Part shown: positions 1-10,960 of the stretch, piece by piece
Position numbering within the stretch: position 1 is the stretch's first letter
How the letters are laid out: each line of letters opens with the position of its first letter
DNA from: Ricinus communis
Lineage: Eukaryota; Streptophyta; Magnoliopsida; Malpighiales; Euphorbiaceae
DNA: 64,000 nt
Assembly (NCBI RefSeq): GCF_019578655.1
Contig: NC_063260.1
Coordinates: 20,918,888 to 20,982,887, forward strand
Reading direction: 5' to 3'
Program-made: the position numbers and the translations under genes
The notes under the pieces: generated by a model
Databases searched by the model: none
Seen by the model: only the letters and a program-made list of their open reading frames with translations
Told to the model about the DNA's origin: nothing

Positions 1-595
1 TTATAAAATCAAATTAATAAATAAATTGAATAAAATTTATAATATTAAATATTAATTAATAATATTTAAAAATAATAATAGATTAATTATTTTAAATATT
101 TTTATTTTTTGATATTTAATTAATATAATAATATAAAAACTATTAAGAAATACTTATTTTTAATTAATTTGAATATAAATTAATATTATCAAATATAATT
201 ATTATTATTATTTTTAAAAATAATATTTATTATATAATTTAAAAAATAAATATATTATTAAATATAATATTAAAAATATAATTTAAGATGTAATTTTTAA
301 AATTAAAATTATTATCCAATTAAAGATTAGTTAATTAATTAATTAATATAATATTAAAATATAATTAATATGTTACTTTTTAAAATTGAAGTCGAAATTT
401 AATTAAAAATATTATTTATTAATTAATAAATTAATAAAATATATAAAATTATACATCAATTTAAATTTTATGTGTCAAAAATAAATATGCATATCAAAAT
501 AAAAATTATATGTGTTAAGTATACATATAAAAAAAAATCTAAATCTCAAAAATTAATATTATATAAATTTAAGTTGTAATTTAAACTTTTGTTTA
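1..595 (-). repeat. AT-rich repeat, Helitron-like family, cut by window edge
   Basis: This stretch is nearly all A and T. Its reverse complement resembles the two complete copies at 14850-16303: the head part (reading down from about 560) has the 'TTTTGA-CA ... ATTTTTATTTTGATATG' style text, and the part near position 1 matches their tail before the terminal hairpin. The hairpin end would lie left of position 1, so it cannot be seen. No coding potential was found. Confidence 0.45.
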
Positions 596-1854
596 TAATA
601 AAAGAAGTTAATACTCTTAGTTATTGATATGGCTAATAGTGGTCCTTTCTTTAATTAATTAATTAATTAATAATAATAACTCATATATTAATAAAATTTA
701 TTTTTTTATTTAGAAAATGTTATATTCTTTTCTATATCACGAGTAAAAGGCTTAAATTATAGTTTTAAAATATTAAAGGCATTAGGCTAAAAAATAATTT
801 AAGAGCTAATATAGTTGTATTTAAATATTAAGAGTGAAAATATTTTTTTCTCCAATCCAACTCTATTTAATTATTCTTGAAAATTATATGTGACCTTTAA
901 CATATTTTTTTAAATACATTATTTTAAGAAATAAATATTATTTAGGATTCCAACATCTTTATTCTTTGACATAAACATAATTTCAGAACAATTCAAACTG
1001 AATTTCGTAGATAAAAAAAGCTTCAAGAAAAGAAAAAAAAAATTCAACTCTTTCTAAATTCTCTTTTTTTTTATTTAGTCTATTTTGATAAATATATTTA
1101 TCATTATTTTATAATTGGTATTTTTAGAGTCATATTAATTATGGATATGAGTTGATTTCTCTTTAAGATTTGATAGATCCTTATAATCTTTTTTTATTTA
1201 TGATAGGAAATTGGTTAATGAACAATTATTTTTTGATTTAATATAGTATTAACTGAATGAGTAAGAGTTGAATCTTAATATTAACTCATCTAATTACTAA
1301 ATATGAAACTTAATATTAAGTCATTCAATTACTAAACTTAGAAAAATGGAAATTATTGATGATCTCTCTCATTTGAAGTTTTGAATAGGATTAAAATAAA
1401 ATTTGATTATTATTATTAATAATAATATTAATCTAAAACGCCTATAAACCTGAGCTTTATGAATTGTATTTATTTAATTTAATTACTTTAGTTAAAATAA
1501 TTTTATTTTATATATAATAATAATAAGCACATTGACATGCCTCTTTCTTTAATCGATATTATATTCATCTTATATTACTTGTTAGTAAATTATACAATTA
1601 CCGACTTTTCACAATATCTCTCTAAAAAATAGAATTGAATATTATGAATGCATGGCAGTGGTGTTAAAGCAATATATCAGAAAAGGAAAAGAAAAAATTA
1701 AAAACAATTGAAGATGTAGAAGTAATATCTTTATTAGAAAAATAGTGATGGAATTAATTCAGATTTGGTTTTTATGGCTATAAGAAGAAGAAAGGAAGCC
1801 ATAGTTGTGTATTGAAGCGCATATTTATCAGTGTATACAAGATTTATGCTTCCT
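596..1854. other. AT-rich intergenic region
   Basis: No gene or recognisable domain was found on either strand. The sequence is low-complexity and A/T-rich, with poly-purine and TTAA runs. The last part is the promoter region of the peptide gene that starts at 2025. Confidence 0.6.
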
Positions 1855-1860
1855 TATAAA
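1855..1860 (+). promoter_or_regulatory. TATA box of the IDA-like peptide gene
   Basis: TATAAA lies 165 bases before the start codon and is followed by a pyrimidine-rich CTCTCTCTCT leader, the usual layout of a plant promoter and 5' UTR. Confidence 0.5.
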
Positions 1861-1995
1861 ACCCCATATACATACTTCAACTCTACTCTCTCTCTCTCAA
1901 AAGCAGCAATAAACCCTTTGAGATCAACAATTTCTGCACCAATCTCATAGCTGTAATTTGAGATTAAGCCTTCCAATTTCTCCTTCTCCATACAA

Positions 1996-2046
1996 ATGCT
2001 CCACATCACAATCTCTCAACTCTCATGGGTTCTAATCAAACCTTAA
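1996..2046 (+). other. Upstream ORF overlapping the start of the peptide gene
   Basis: An ATG at 1996-1998 opens a 16-codon frame that ends at TAA 2044-2046. It runs across the main ATG at 2025 in another frame. If the leader is unspliced and begins upstream, scanning ribosomes would meet this ATG first, which could lower translation of the peptide precursor. This is seen in sequence only. Confidence 0.4.
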
Positions 2047-2426
2047 ACCTCTTTTGCCTGTTCCTTCTCATCATTTCCCTTGCCACTGTTCTCCCTTCTT
2101 CTTCCACATCCTCCCGTGAAACAATCCAACCCAAAACCGCCATCGATCGACCTGCAACACAATACCAAGTGTTCTATCTCAAGAACACCCCACCTTTCTT
2201 CTTGGACAGCGATGAACAAGGAAAGGAAAAGAATAGAAAAATGGTGTTGACAGAGAGAAGGAATAATAGCAATAATAAGCGGATCAAGAACTTTAAAGCC
2301 GGGCCTTTCTCTGTTATGCTTCCTAAGGGTTTTATTCCTCCTTCCGGCTCTTCTCCATGCCATAACGACAAGCCCAACTTTAGAGTTTCCTTTTATTGCG
2401 ATCTCGCTACTACCACAAAACCCTAG
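2025..2426 (+). CDS. IDA-like (IDL) secreted signalling peptide precursor
   Basis: A single-exon gene encodes 133 residues. Residues 1 to about 29 form a hydrophobic signal peptide (LNLFCLFLLIISLATVLP). The middle is basic and low in conservation, and the C-terminal part holds LPKGFIPPSGSSPCHN at residues 99-114. IDA and IDA-like precursors carry a similar LPKG..IPPS.PS..HN motif, which is released in the apoplast and read by HAESA-type receptor kinases in abscission and stress responses. Here the usual basic pair before HN is replaced by Pro-Cys (C112), and 19 residues follow the motif, with a second Cys at 125. It is therefore a divergent member, nearer the IDL6/7/8 style than IDA itself. 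The start is the first ATG with a signal peptide; an out-of-frame upstream ATG overlaps it. A PIP-type peptide is the main alternative. Confidence 0.7.
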   Translation: MGSNQTLNLFCLFLLIISLATVLPSSSTSSRETIQPKTAIDRPATQYQVFYLKNTPPFFLDSDEQGKEKNRKMVLTERRNNSNNKRIKNFKAGPFSVMLPKGFIPPSGSSPCHNDKPNFRVSFYCDLATTTKP

Positions 2427-4393
2427 ATTCTGAAAATTCATACTTATCTTGAAGATGATTCTTGCCTCTTTCTTTCGAAGCTTTCTTGATGGTTCGTGCT
2501 AGAGTTTTTTTCTCTCGTTTCTTTGTAGAGCTACTTATCGTAAGGTGGCTTGATTTGAATGTGTAAACACGATTTTGGGTTCATTGTAACAAATGATAAT
2601 TAGTATGGTACTAGTTTATAATAATCGAATACATGAGATCTATGTATAGTTATTTCTTTCTTTTGCATTTCTTGTTTTTCTTTTTCTGGTTAAATTCTTT
2701 GATGCATGCATGATGAATCAATTAGCATCTTTTCATTGAAATTAACTGAAAGATTAATCTCTTTATCTTATTTCTGTTATTTCGATCTCAGGAAAAACAA
2801 GAAGAAACTATCATAGCTCATTTTCATAAAATCTTGAAGGATATATATATATATATATATGTAAATTGATATCTAATTAGCAGCTGGACTTCTGAAAACT
2901 GAGGCATCGATCTCTGGTTATTTGAGTAAGGGATTGATAAATAAATGAACAAGAACAATTAATGAACCCTTTTGACTTTTATTTCTTTATTTCTACATAT
3001 AAATTTTATTTTCCGTCACTTTCTTAATTATTTTGACTCTGATTCTAATATTTCAAATTGCATTACCAGTATGTGTCTTACTGAGAATTGAGGGATGCCA
3101 ATGAGAGATGTCTGTTTGCTTTGACATTTTATCTCTCTCTCTCTCTCTCTCTGCCATTTCCTCTCCAATGGAAAGTCTATACATGTTCACATTTTTTGAT
3201 TGCGCACGAGCAATAGTCCATAAAATTCAAGAAAACCATGTGAGTTTGCATCGTTTGAAGGGTTACTGTTTCATGGGTTATTGACATTTTCGTAGCGTGT
3301 ACTCCATGCATGAAATAAGGTACATATATATATATAATCCTATTCCATATATTATTGAATTCTTTACATATATAATTATAGTATTCACAAACATTTCTTA
3401 CAAAAATTCTTACCTGACAAATAAAATTTTTGTTTTTGAGATATATTTATTTTTTATCTATAAAATTTAAATTTATATATAATTTTAAATTTTTTATTAA
3501 TTTATTGATTAATAAGTTATATTTTTAATTGAATATTGATTCTAATATTAAAAAATAACATTAATTATATTTTAATATTATATTAACTAATAAATTAATT
3601 TTTTAATTAGATAATAATTATAATTCTATTATAAAAATACTATATTAACTATATTTTTAATATTATATTATCTAATAAATTAATTCTTTAACTGTATAAT
3701 AATTTCTAATACTAAAAATAGTAATATTAATTTATATAATAATAAAATTGCTTAATAAGTATTTTAGATAATTTCTATATTATATTACTAATAAAATTTT
3801 ATAATATTAAAAGATAAAAAATATTTACTAATATTTAATTTATTATTATTTTTAAAATATTATAAATAAATATTAAATATTAAATTTTATCTATAAATTT
3901 AATTTTATAATTAAAATAATAATAATAATAATAATAATACCGAGGTAAATGAATACAACAACTATAGGATATTAGAGCAAAAAATGCAAAGAGTCTTCTT
4001 TTCAAAAGAGAAGAAAAAAAAAAAAAGAAGAAGCAAAGATTTAAATCATAGCAAAGCATCCAAATTTGTCTAAAAGAAAAGTATGCAATTTTGCATGGTA
4101 TTTATAAGAGGGTAAAATAGGTAATTGAATTTTCTAAGTAACGGGGACGTTTTTTAAAACACAGCAACGAAGCCAAAGGCAAAGCCCGCCAATGACTACC
4201 CACCATCAACAACCAAACCAAATCTAACCACCCAGAGATACTAAAAAACGTCACCAATAACAACCAGTAAGACAGCAACTCCCTCTTATTTTTTATTTTT
4301 TTCTATTTCCCTCCCATTCATCTCAAACCAAACACTGCCAGTGCCAGCAACTAACAGTTACTTACCCTTTACATCAAACCTTGAAAGTAAACA
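2427..4393. other. Intergenic region with microsatellites and an AT-rich repeat
   Basis: This holds the 3' UTR of the peptide gene, an (AT)10 run at 2841-2860, a (CT)10 run at 3132-3152, the AT-rich repeat copy listed separately, and the leader of the maturase gene. No other gene was found. Confidence 0.6.
3410..3950 (+). repeat. Degenerate copy of the Helitron-like AT-rich repeat
   Basis: It shares runs such as 'TAATATTATATTAACTAATA' and the tail 'TTTTATAATTAAAATAATAA' with the copies at 14850-16303. The (AAT)n tail is expanded, and the terminus reads ACCGAGGTAAATGAATAC where the better copies have GTACGGGTAAATGACTAGT. The end is therefore decayed. Confidence 0.45.
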
Positions 4394-6439
4394 ATGTCAG
4401 TGAGGACACTCATCAAACACCTTCCCTCCACATCTTCCTTTTACAAATCCCTTCGCTCATTTTCCTCTCTCCCAATTCATCAAGACCCATACTCTCTCCT
4501 CAAACAAGACCCAATCGAAATCTGCACTTCTCTTTGGGTCAAATCCTTTTCTTCACCACCAAACACAACTTTCCCCAACCTAACTGGCTTTCTCTCAAAA
4601 CTTGACCTTTGGGTCCTTGCTTACCAGCGTTCCTGCGCTCAGGTCACCGGCACGTTCCCTCCTCGTAATGCTCTCCATTCCCAGACTCTGCATTCTCTTC
4701 TCTCTCTCCAAAACGCTGTGGTTCATAACCGCTTTAAATGGAACGATAAGACTCGCCAGATCATCCGAAGTCCAAACGACAAGCCGTTCACAAAACTGGT
4801 CTCTAAAACGAAGCTTAAGGCAATGGTGAATTCAAATGATCCGTGTTTTCAGGACCGGGTGGTTCAGGAGGTGCTGTTAATGGTGCTGGAGCCATTTTTT
4901 GAAGCCCGATTTTCAGGCAAGTCCCATGCGTTTAGACCTGGAAGGAATGCACATACTGTGATTAGAACTATAAGGAGTAATTTTGCAGGGTATTTATGGT
5001 TTTTAAGAGGTGATTTAAGTGAAATTTTTTATGCAGTTGATGCTAATTTTGTTTTGGAATGTGTTGAAAAGGTTGTTAAAGATAAGAAAGTTTTGAACTT
5101 GGTAAAAGATGCACTCAAATCACCAATGAGAAATCAAGAATTAGAGAAGAGAAGTGATAGGAAAGAGTTGAGAAAGAAGAAGAAAAAGAAGGCTACAAAG
5201 AAGAGAATTTTGAATGAAAATGAGCCAAAACCTGACCCTTATTGGTTACGAACTTTCTTTGATTTTGCACCAGAGGAGGCAGTGAATATACCCAATTATG
5301 GTTATTGTGGGATATTGAGTCCATTGCTTGCTAATATTTGTCTTAATGAATTGGATCAAATAATGGAAGAGAAGATAGTTAAGTTCTTTAGGCCAAATAA
5401 AAGCGATTCAATTTGGAAAGACTCAATTGATGATGGGTGTCATAACCCTTCTTGGCCGGAATTTGTTCCATCTAGCGGGAAGGAGAAGACTAGGAAAATA
5501 GATTACATTCGATATGGAGGTCATTTTTTGATTGGTGTTCGAGGGCCTAGGGAGGATGCAGTGCAAACGCAGAAAGAAATTATTGAGTTTTGTGAGAATA
5601 AGTTGGGGATCAGGTTGGATAATTCTAAGATTGAGATTGAACACATATCTAGGGGAATTCAGTTTTTAGATCATATAATTTGTCGTAGAGTTATACACCC
5701 TACACTTCATTATACAGCAAGTGGAGGTAAAATTGTAAGTGAAAAGGGTGTGGGGACTTTGCTTTCTGTTACTGCTAGCTTGCAACAGTGTATCCGGCAA
5801 TTTAGGCGACTTGCATTTGTTAAGGGCGATAAAGATCCAGAGCCATTGCCTTGTAATCCTATGCTTTATTCAAGTCAAGCTCACAGTAATGCGCAAATGA
5901 ACAAGTTTCTTGAGACCATGGCTGAATGGTATAGATATGCTGATAACCGAAAGAAAGTTGTGGGATTTTGTGCATATGTGATACGTAGCTCATTAGCTAA
6001 ACTTTATGCTGCCCGGTATAGACTAAAATCTCGTGCTAAGGTGTATAAGATTGCTTCACGTAATCTCAGTCGACCGCTTAGGGAGAGTAGTAATAGTTCT
6101 GCTCCTGAATATTCTGATCTTTTGAGGATGGGACTTGTGGATGCAATTGAAGGTGTTCAATTCTCCCATATGTCTTCGATTCCCTCTTGTGATTATACTC
6201 CATTTCCAAGAATTTGGGTTCCAGATCATGAACGGGTTTTGCATGAGTATATTAGACTACAAGACCCAAAATTCTTTTGCGACTTGCATAGATCAATAAA
6301 ACATCAAGGTTTGACTTTGCCTCAAGATGAGATATCTGAGATTGTCTGGGAATACAAGACCCTTGGAATTCGGAGAAACCAATCTAGTGGAGAAAAAGAA
6401 CTAAATAGTACTCCCGAAAATGTAGACAAGACTTCATAA
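4394..6439 (+). CDS. nMAT1: Nuclear-encoded group II intron maturase-like protein (nMAT1 type)
   Basis: An intronless gene encodes 681 residues. Nuclear maturases are imported into mitochondria and help splice group II introns; the Ser/Leu-rich N-terminus fits an organelle presequence. The reverse-transcriptase-like domain is recognisable: FRPGRNAHTVIRTIR near residue 180, RGDLSEIFYAVD near 205-216, and GILSPLLANICLNELD near 306. The catalytic YADD box is replaced by YGGH (374-377), so reverse transcription is unlikely. A lysine-rich insert (about 255-280) splits the RT region. A maturase (X) domain with RYADNRKKVVGF-type text follows at roughly 500-600, and no HNH endonuclease domain is visible, as in the nMAT1/nMAT2 class. 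The choice of nMAT1 over nMAT2 rests on gene order: in Arabidopsis, as I recall, nMAT1 (At1g30010) lies near the L18a-like and DUF538 genes, as here. The start is the first ATG of the frame. Confidence 0.8.
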   Translation: MSVRTLIKHLPSTSSFYKSLRSFSSLPIHQDPYSLLKQDPIEICTSLWVKSFSSPPNTTFPNLTGFLSKLDLWVLAYQRSCAQVTGTFPPRNALHSQTLHSLLSLQNAVVHNRFKWNDKTRQIIRSPNDKPFTKLVSKTKLKAMVNSNDPCFQDRVVQEVLLMVLEPFFEARFSGKSHAFRPGRNAHTVIRTIRSNFAGYLWFLRGDLSEIFYAVDANFVLECVEKVVKDKKVLNLVKDALKSPMRNQELEKRSDRKELRKKKKKKATKKRILNENEPKPDPYWLRTFFDFAPEEAVNIPNYGYCGILSPLLANICLNELDQIMEEKIVKFFRPNKSDSIWKDSIDDGCHNPSWPEFVPSSGKEKTRKIDYIRYGGHFLIGVRGPREDAVQTQKEIIEFCENKLGIRLDNSKIEIEHISRGIQFLDHIICRRVIHPTLHYTASGGKIVSEKGVGTLLSVTASLQQCIRQFRRLAFVKGDKDPEPLPCNPMLYSSQAHSNAQMNKFLETMAEWYRYADNRKKVVGFCAYVIRSSLAKLYAARYRLKSRAKVYKIASRNLSRPLRESSNSSAPEYSDLLRMGLVDAIEGVQFSHMSSIPSCDYTPFPRIWVPDHERVLHEYIRLQDPKFFCDLHRSIKHQGLTLPQDEISEIVWEYKTLGIRRNQSSGEKELNSTPENVDKTS

Positions 6440-9011
6440 TTTGCTGTAAAATTAGTAACTTAAATTCTTTATGGAAGTCTGTAGATAGCTAACAGAAGGA
6501 AGTCTTGATGAGCATTGTCCATCCTCATTGAACTACTGTGCAACTGAGAGTAACTGCTTTCCCAGTAGATTGCCAGCAATGTGCCTGGACAAGTTTGATG
6601 AACTCCTTTTTATTTCCCGTGATTATTTTGAGAAATAATTTAATCAGGACATATGAGCATGCTGAGAAATAAGAACTGTAGATGTGAGATTGACAGGGCT
6701 TGCAAGGATAAGAGTCTGAGTTAGATTTTTTATCAGCAAACAAGGATTGGCAACAGAAGTAGAGCTACGAAACATGATTTAATCTGTTGCTGCAAAGGTG
6801 AATGGCTTCTGCTGCGAGTACTCTGAAGCTTCAAGCCAGAAGCACACATGAGGTGGAAGAAGACCCAGAAAGGCCATGGTCGAAATAGAGAGAAACGTGA
6901 TAGGTGATGGTTTTACATTTAAAATGAAAACAGAAGAGAGAAAGAAAGAAAGAAATAATGGAGGTCTTGAATAGAACGAAGTTGAGTTAATAGTTATTAG
7001 AATCTCTAAATACCCTGCAGTTTCATTGGAAATGATTTTGATGATTTAAGTTGGTAGTTGACCTTGTTAAATTGTTGAAGTACCTGGTACTGGAACTTAT
7101 CAATAGCTGCCTGCACCTTTTTTGTTCGAAAGAATTCCTGTGCCTTTCTCTTCAGAAATCAAGAGTTAAAACACTTCCTCAGAATCTATCATTTTAAGTT
7201 TTGGGTTGCAGCTCACATAAATGTAGTTAGGCCTCTAAATCTTGATGAGTGTTGCCTATGGAATAAAACTTTGCCACAGGCCTTTGTTGAAATTAGAAGT
7301 AGAGACATCATTAGCTAGAAATGAAGCATATGGCAACCGAGGGCGAGACACTTAGTCTAGGCATGCAAGATGCCTCAGCGATGGGTAATAAAATTCTTCT
7401 AGAAGATGATGTTTCTAATTTATACACGCAGGACCAACCTTCAGTTATGTATTTGGTGTTAACTATATATATATATGTAATTTGTTGCAAATATGAATAC
7501 TTGCTAATGAAGCATTTGTTGAAAAGAAAGGTAGGATTACAGATGCTCCTTAGTATAGATATCATAAAATCTGGAAACGACGGTTAAAACGGTACCCTGA
7601 GGAGTACATGTTCGAGTTATATCGAGTACTCATAAGTGATGGCTGAAAATTAATTTGCACTTACAAGCTGAAATTAGATCTGGTTCTCAATAATACCCAT
7701 TTGATCTCTGAATTTGAACCAGCACAATGTTCTTTGATTCTCAACTATTTTTCTATTTCTAAGGGTGAATAACCAGTAGTTTATGGTCCTAAAAAATGTA
7801 CAATGGAGATTTAATCCGGACATTTTAATTTTTTATTTACATTTAAAGGAGGCCAAAGCCTAGAGAAGGAAGTACCCCTATAATCCTGAACAGAGATCGG
7901 GCCTTCTTGAAAAACTTTTCAAACAACTAAAATAAAGCTTATGGAACTATTCTTGCATCCACAAATCAGCCGTACATAAGGGCTCTTCGTATTTCTCCAT
8001 TCTGATTGTACTTTCCCACGCGCAGTCAGTCAATGTTTCGATCATGTGAAACCGAGAGGTCAATAGGAAACGCCAAGGTTCCAGCATTGGATATCAATAT
8101 TATAGTCAAATTTAATGTTTTCGATGGCTTATTTCTTTAAATACGGACCTGCAATTACTGCTTGAAATGTTTGAGCATGAATCATTTGTTGGAGCGACGG
8201 GTAAGTAGACAGTGATTTTGGAGTGAAATTATGGGGGCAATATGGCGCGAGAAACTTCAGATCGTCACCGAATAAACAGATTAAATTTATGCTCCTCAAA
8301 GATTTCTCTTCCAAGTGGTATGTCAGTGCACATGAAAGCATTAGGTCTTACATTAGCGAAGATGAAATGAGAGAGCTCAGTGTCGCGAATGAAGACAATA
8401 AACTTGCTCAGTCAGTAGTTAACTGAGAAGCCCGAGCGATAAGCGTAAGCAGACTGGACTTCCCAGAATTTGGTTGGGTTGTTAACTACAGAGATTGCAT
8501 ATATGATATGTCTGCATGACTCAACACTCTTGGCTTTCTACTTCGCTGCATATATGATATGTCTGTTCATGCAGGAGAGCGCGGAGCGGATAAATATATG
8601 CGGGCATGAACAAATCCTACTATTATTTACTCTCCATGTGACTTTCAAGATGATGATTAGCAATAGCATATGGTTTGTTCGAATTAGAATCTTTACTACC
8701 AATACTTTTTTTGTAGGACGCGATATATCTAGCCAGTCCTCATTATTCTTTTTCTTTTTTTTTCTGGTTTGAGTAAAGTTGCATTGTATACCAATGGTAA
8801 TTCAAGATAGGCCACTTGAGAGAGTTTTAAAGCTTTCCTTTTCCGAAACTAGCTTCCCTATTTGTTATGACAAATAGGAGACCCCGCAGCTCATAGCTAG
8901 AATGTATATACTTCCATCTGATTTTATGTTTTTACAGGGCTTTTAGACTAACATGTTTCGTAGAACAGAACGTGACGTGAGAAAATGCAAATGAACTGGG
9001 AATTTATTTCA
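6440..9011. other. Intergenic region; no gene recognised
   Basis: The first few hundred bases are probably the 3' UTR of the maturase gene. The rest has higher GC than the other spacers and several short open frames (for example 8223-8426), but none matches a family I know and none has a convincing start, splice pattern or partner exon. A short direct duplication, GCATATATGATATGTCTG, occurs at about 8498 and 8549. It may hold transcribed non-coding sequence or old gene debris. Confidence 0.5.
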
Positions 9012-9491
9012 TTAATTCTTATTGTTTTGGCTGTCGTCTTTCTTCTCTTTGAGCTCAAATGCTGAAACTGGAAGCGACTCACTCATACCGGCAGGGACTG
9101 CAAACTCAATCTTGCCGGAAGAGAATCTCTAATAAAAAAATCAGAAATGGGGACCCAAATGAGAACTATCTTGTTCTCGACTCCAGTTACATTTCTGAGC
9201 TCACCCTACTCGACAAAAGCTGTTTCAGCTTCAAAAGTAACTATCTTGTTAATGAGCAGATGCTTGTAAACTGTCTTATGCCTCTGCTTCAGCCAGATAA
9301 ATTGTGATGATTGGTTATATCCCAATTCCATGATCTCTACTGGAAATAGACCATTAGGCAGAGAGAAACTTTCCAGCAGTTCGTGAAGTTTCTGCTTGCA
9401 AAGATCTTCACCATGATAAATCTCTGCATTTTCCTTGTGAGATTCAGTTTCCTGAGATGGAATTTTAAGGTCTGCTTTCTCCTTGGAAATC
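9012..9491 (-). pseudogene. DUF538-family pseudogene
   Basis: Reading the minus strand from about 9491 gives text typical of the short DUF538 proteins: AEIYHGEDLCKQK, ELLESFSLPNGLFP, LGYNQSSQFIWLKQ, then TFEAETAFVE. A TAG stop follows at 9206-9208, where the family continues without a stop. The same frame resumes with NVTGV and IWVPISD. Near 9120-9127 the frame shifts by one base, apparently a lost base in the usual D-P-S-S-G-K, and the next frame reads SGKIEFAVPAGMSESLPVS to a TAA at 9012-9014. No ATG precedes the domain in frame; a possible splice acceptor (CAG) sits at 9492-9494. Two independent defects in otherwise well preserved text indicate a fairly recent pseudogene. DUF538 proteins are plant-specific with poorly known function. 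In Arabidopsis a DUF538 gene (At1g30020, from memory) also neighbours nMAT1. Confidence 0.75.
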
Positions 9492-10758
9492 CTGGAGTAG
9501 TTAAGTATTTTCTATTGGTTTATATAATAAGGTTCCAAGGAACTGAATATGGGTTATATGCTTGCACATTTAGCAATTTGTTAAAGTCTTGAAGACTCGA
9601 GAATTATCAAATTGACTCTTAAAAAAGTAGTTAATCTCTAAATTCTGCCTTAATTAAACCTTAGCTTGTTCAGTGATAGGTTAGTTCGAGCTGGAATGCT
9701 TACTGTAGAATGGTGCTGCCCTATGAAAATGATCCTCCTTGTCATGGGTCTAAAGAAGAGACCATTATATCACAATGCCAAGTAGTCCCTAATAAACGCA
9801 ACCATAATTACTATTTACTTTCTGTAGTTTCCTATATTATACTAATTATCATTTAATATCTAAAAGATATATTTTTTTTATTTTATAATTTTATACTAAA
9901 AATTAATTTTATTAAATAACTGACAATTAGATTTGATTTTATATTATTTGCCCCTTGATTTTTGGTGTAATATATAAGTTGCCCCTTATAGTTTATATAT
10001 TATACTAAAATTTCTTTATTTAATTCTTATATAAAAATCAATTTTAGTACCTATATAAAAATAATTAATTAGTGTTCTTTAGTTACTATAATTCTTAATA
10101 TAATAAAATTATAATAAAATTTAAATATCTTAAAAGTACTTATACTAATCAACAGTGGAAATTCATATAAAATGACTTTAAATTGTTAAAATAAATATAT
10201 AGTATTTTCATTATTAATTTTATTACAGAAAATTTGTAATTTTGATAAAAAGTTTGATGATCAAATTATATTCTAAATTTAGTTTCTTAATTACATCCAC
10301 ATACATACTTAATAAGAGCTATATTAGGAGTTGATTTCGCCATTGGTTACCGATCGAGCCACTGGAATGGAATGAGAGATGAGCTAGTTTATTTTCTTGA
10401 CAATTCATTGGTCTCTGCTGGTATAATTGTGCAGATGTGCTTAGATTTAAGGAAAAATATTCATGTTTTTTTTTTATTTTTTATAAAAATGGTATTACTT
10501 TTATTTTTATTTTTAATGTGTTAAAACTTTGAAAATATATTTTTTATTTTCTTTTTAAAAAAGATTATGGTTTTAATTTTTTTGGTAAAATAACTGAGAA
10601 ATAAATACATTGTATTTTAAAAAAATATTTAAAAAACAATATATATATTTTTTAGATTTATATAATAAAAATGATATTTTTTATTGATTTTAAAATGTTT
10701 CTCACAAGTTGAAGATGGATCATAAACGGCTAGTTGAAGAACATCTAATAGATTCAGA
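9492..10758. other. AT-rich intergenic region
   Basis: No gene was recognised. The upstream exon or start of the DUF538 gene may once have been here but was not found. From about 9830 to 10700 the sequence is low-complexity A/T with many TATA and poly-T runs. Confidence 0.6.
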
Positions 10759-10781
10759 AGCCCAACCCAAATCCAAGCCCA
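10759..10781 (+). promoter_or_regulatory. Paired site II-like elements upstream of the L18a-like gene
   Basis: AGCCCA occurs at 10759-10764 and 10776-10781, the reverse of TGGGCT. TGGGCY site II elements are common in promoters of plant housekeeping and growth genes bound by TCP factors. They lie about 180-200 bases before the ATG. Confidence 0.4.
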
Positions 10782-10960
10782 TTCACGACTTTGTTGCATC
10801 TAACCAAAAATAAAATAAAATAAAACAAACCACCGTCAATTCTCCGGTGAAAAACTCACCATTCTCTTTGCTTTGCCTTCAAAAGAGTGTTGCCAAAGGG
10901 AAAAATAAAAACAAAAATATTAATAATAACACCATTGACGTCGCTGGTTAAAGAAAAACG

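Noticed and set aside
2043..2441. 132-residue open frame on the minus strand over the peptide gene
   Set aside because: It is the antisense of the IDA-like gene, which has a signal peptide and family motif. The minus frame has neither.
8223..8426. 67-residue frame in the 6.4-9.0 kb spacer
   Set aside because: No recognisable domain, no partner exons; region may be non-coding RNA or debris.
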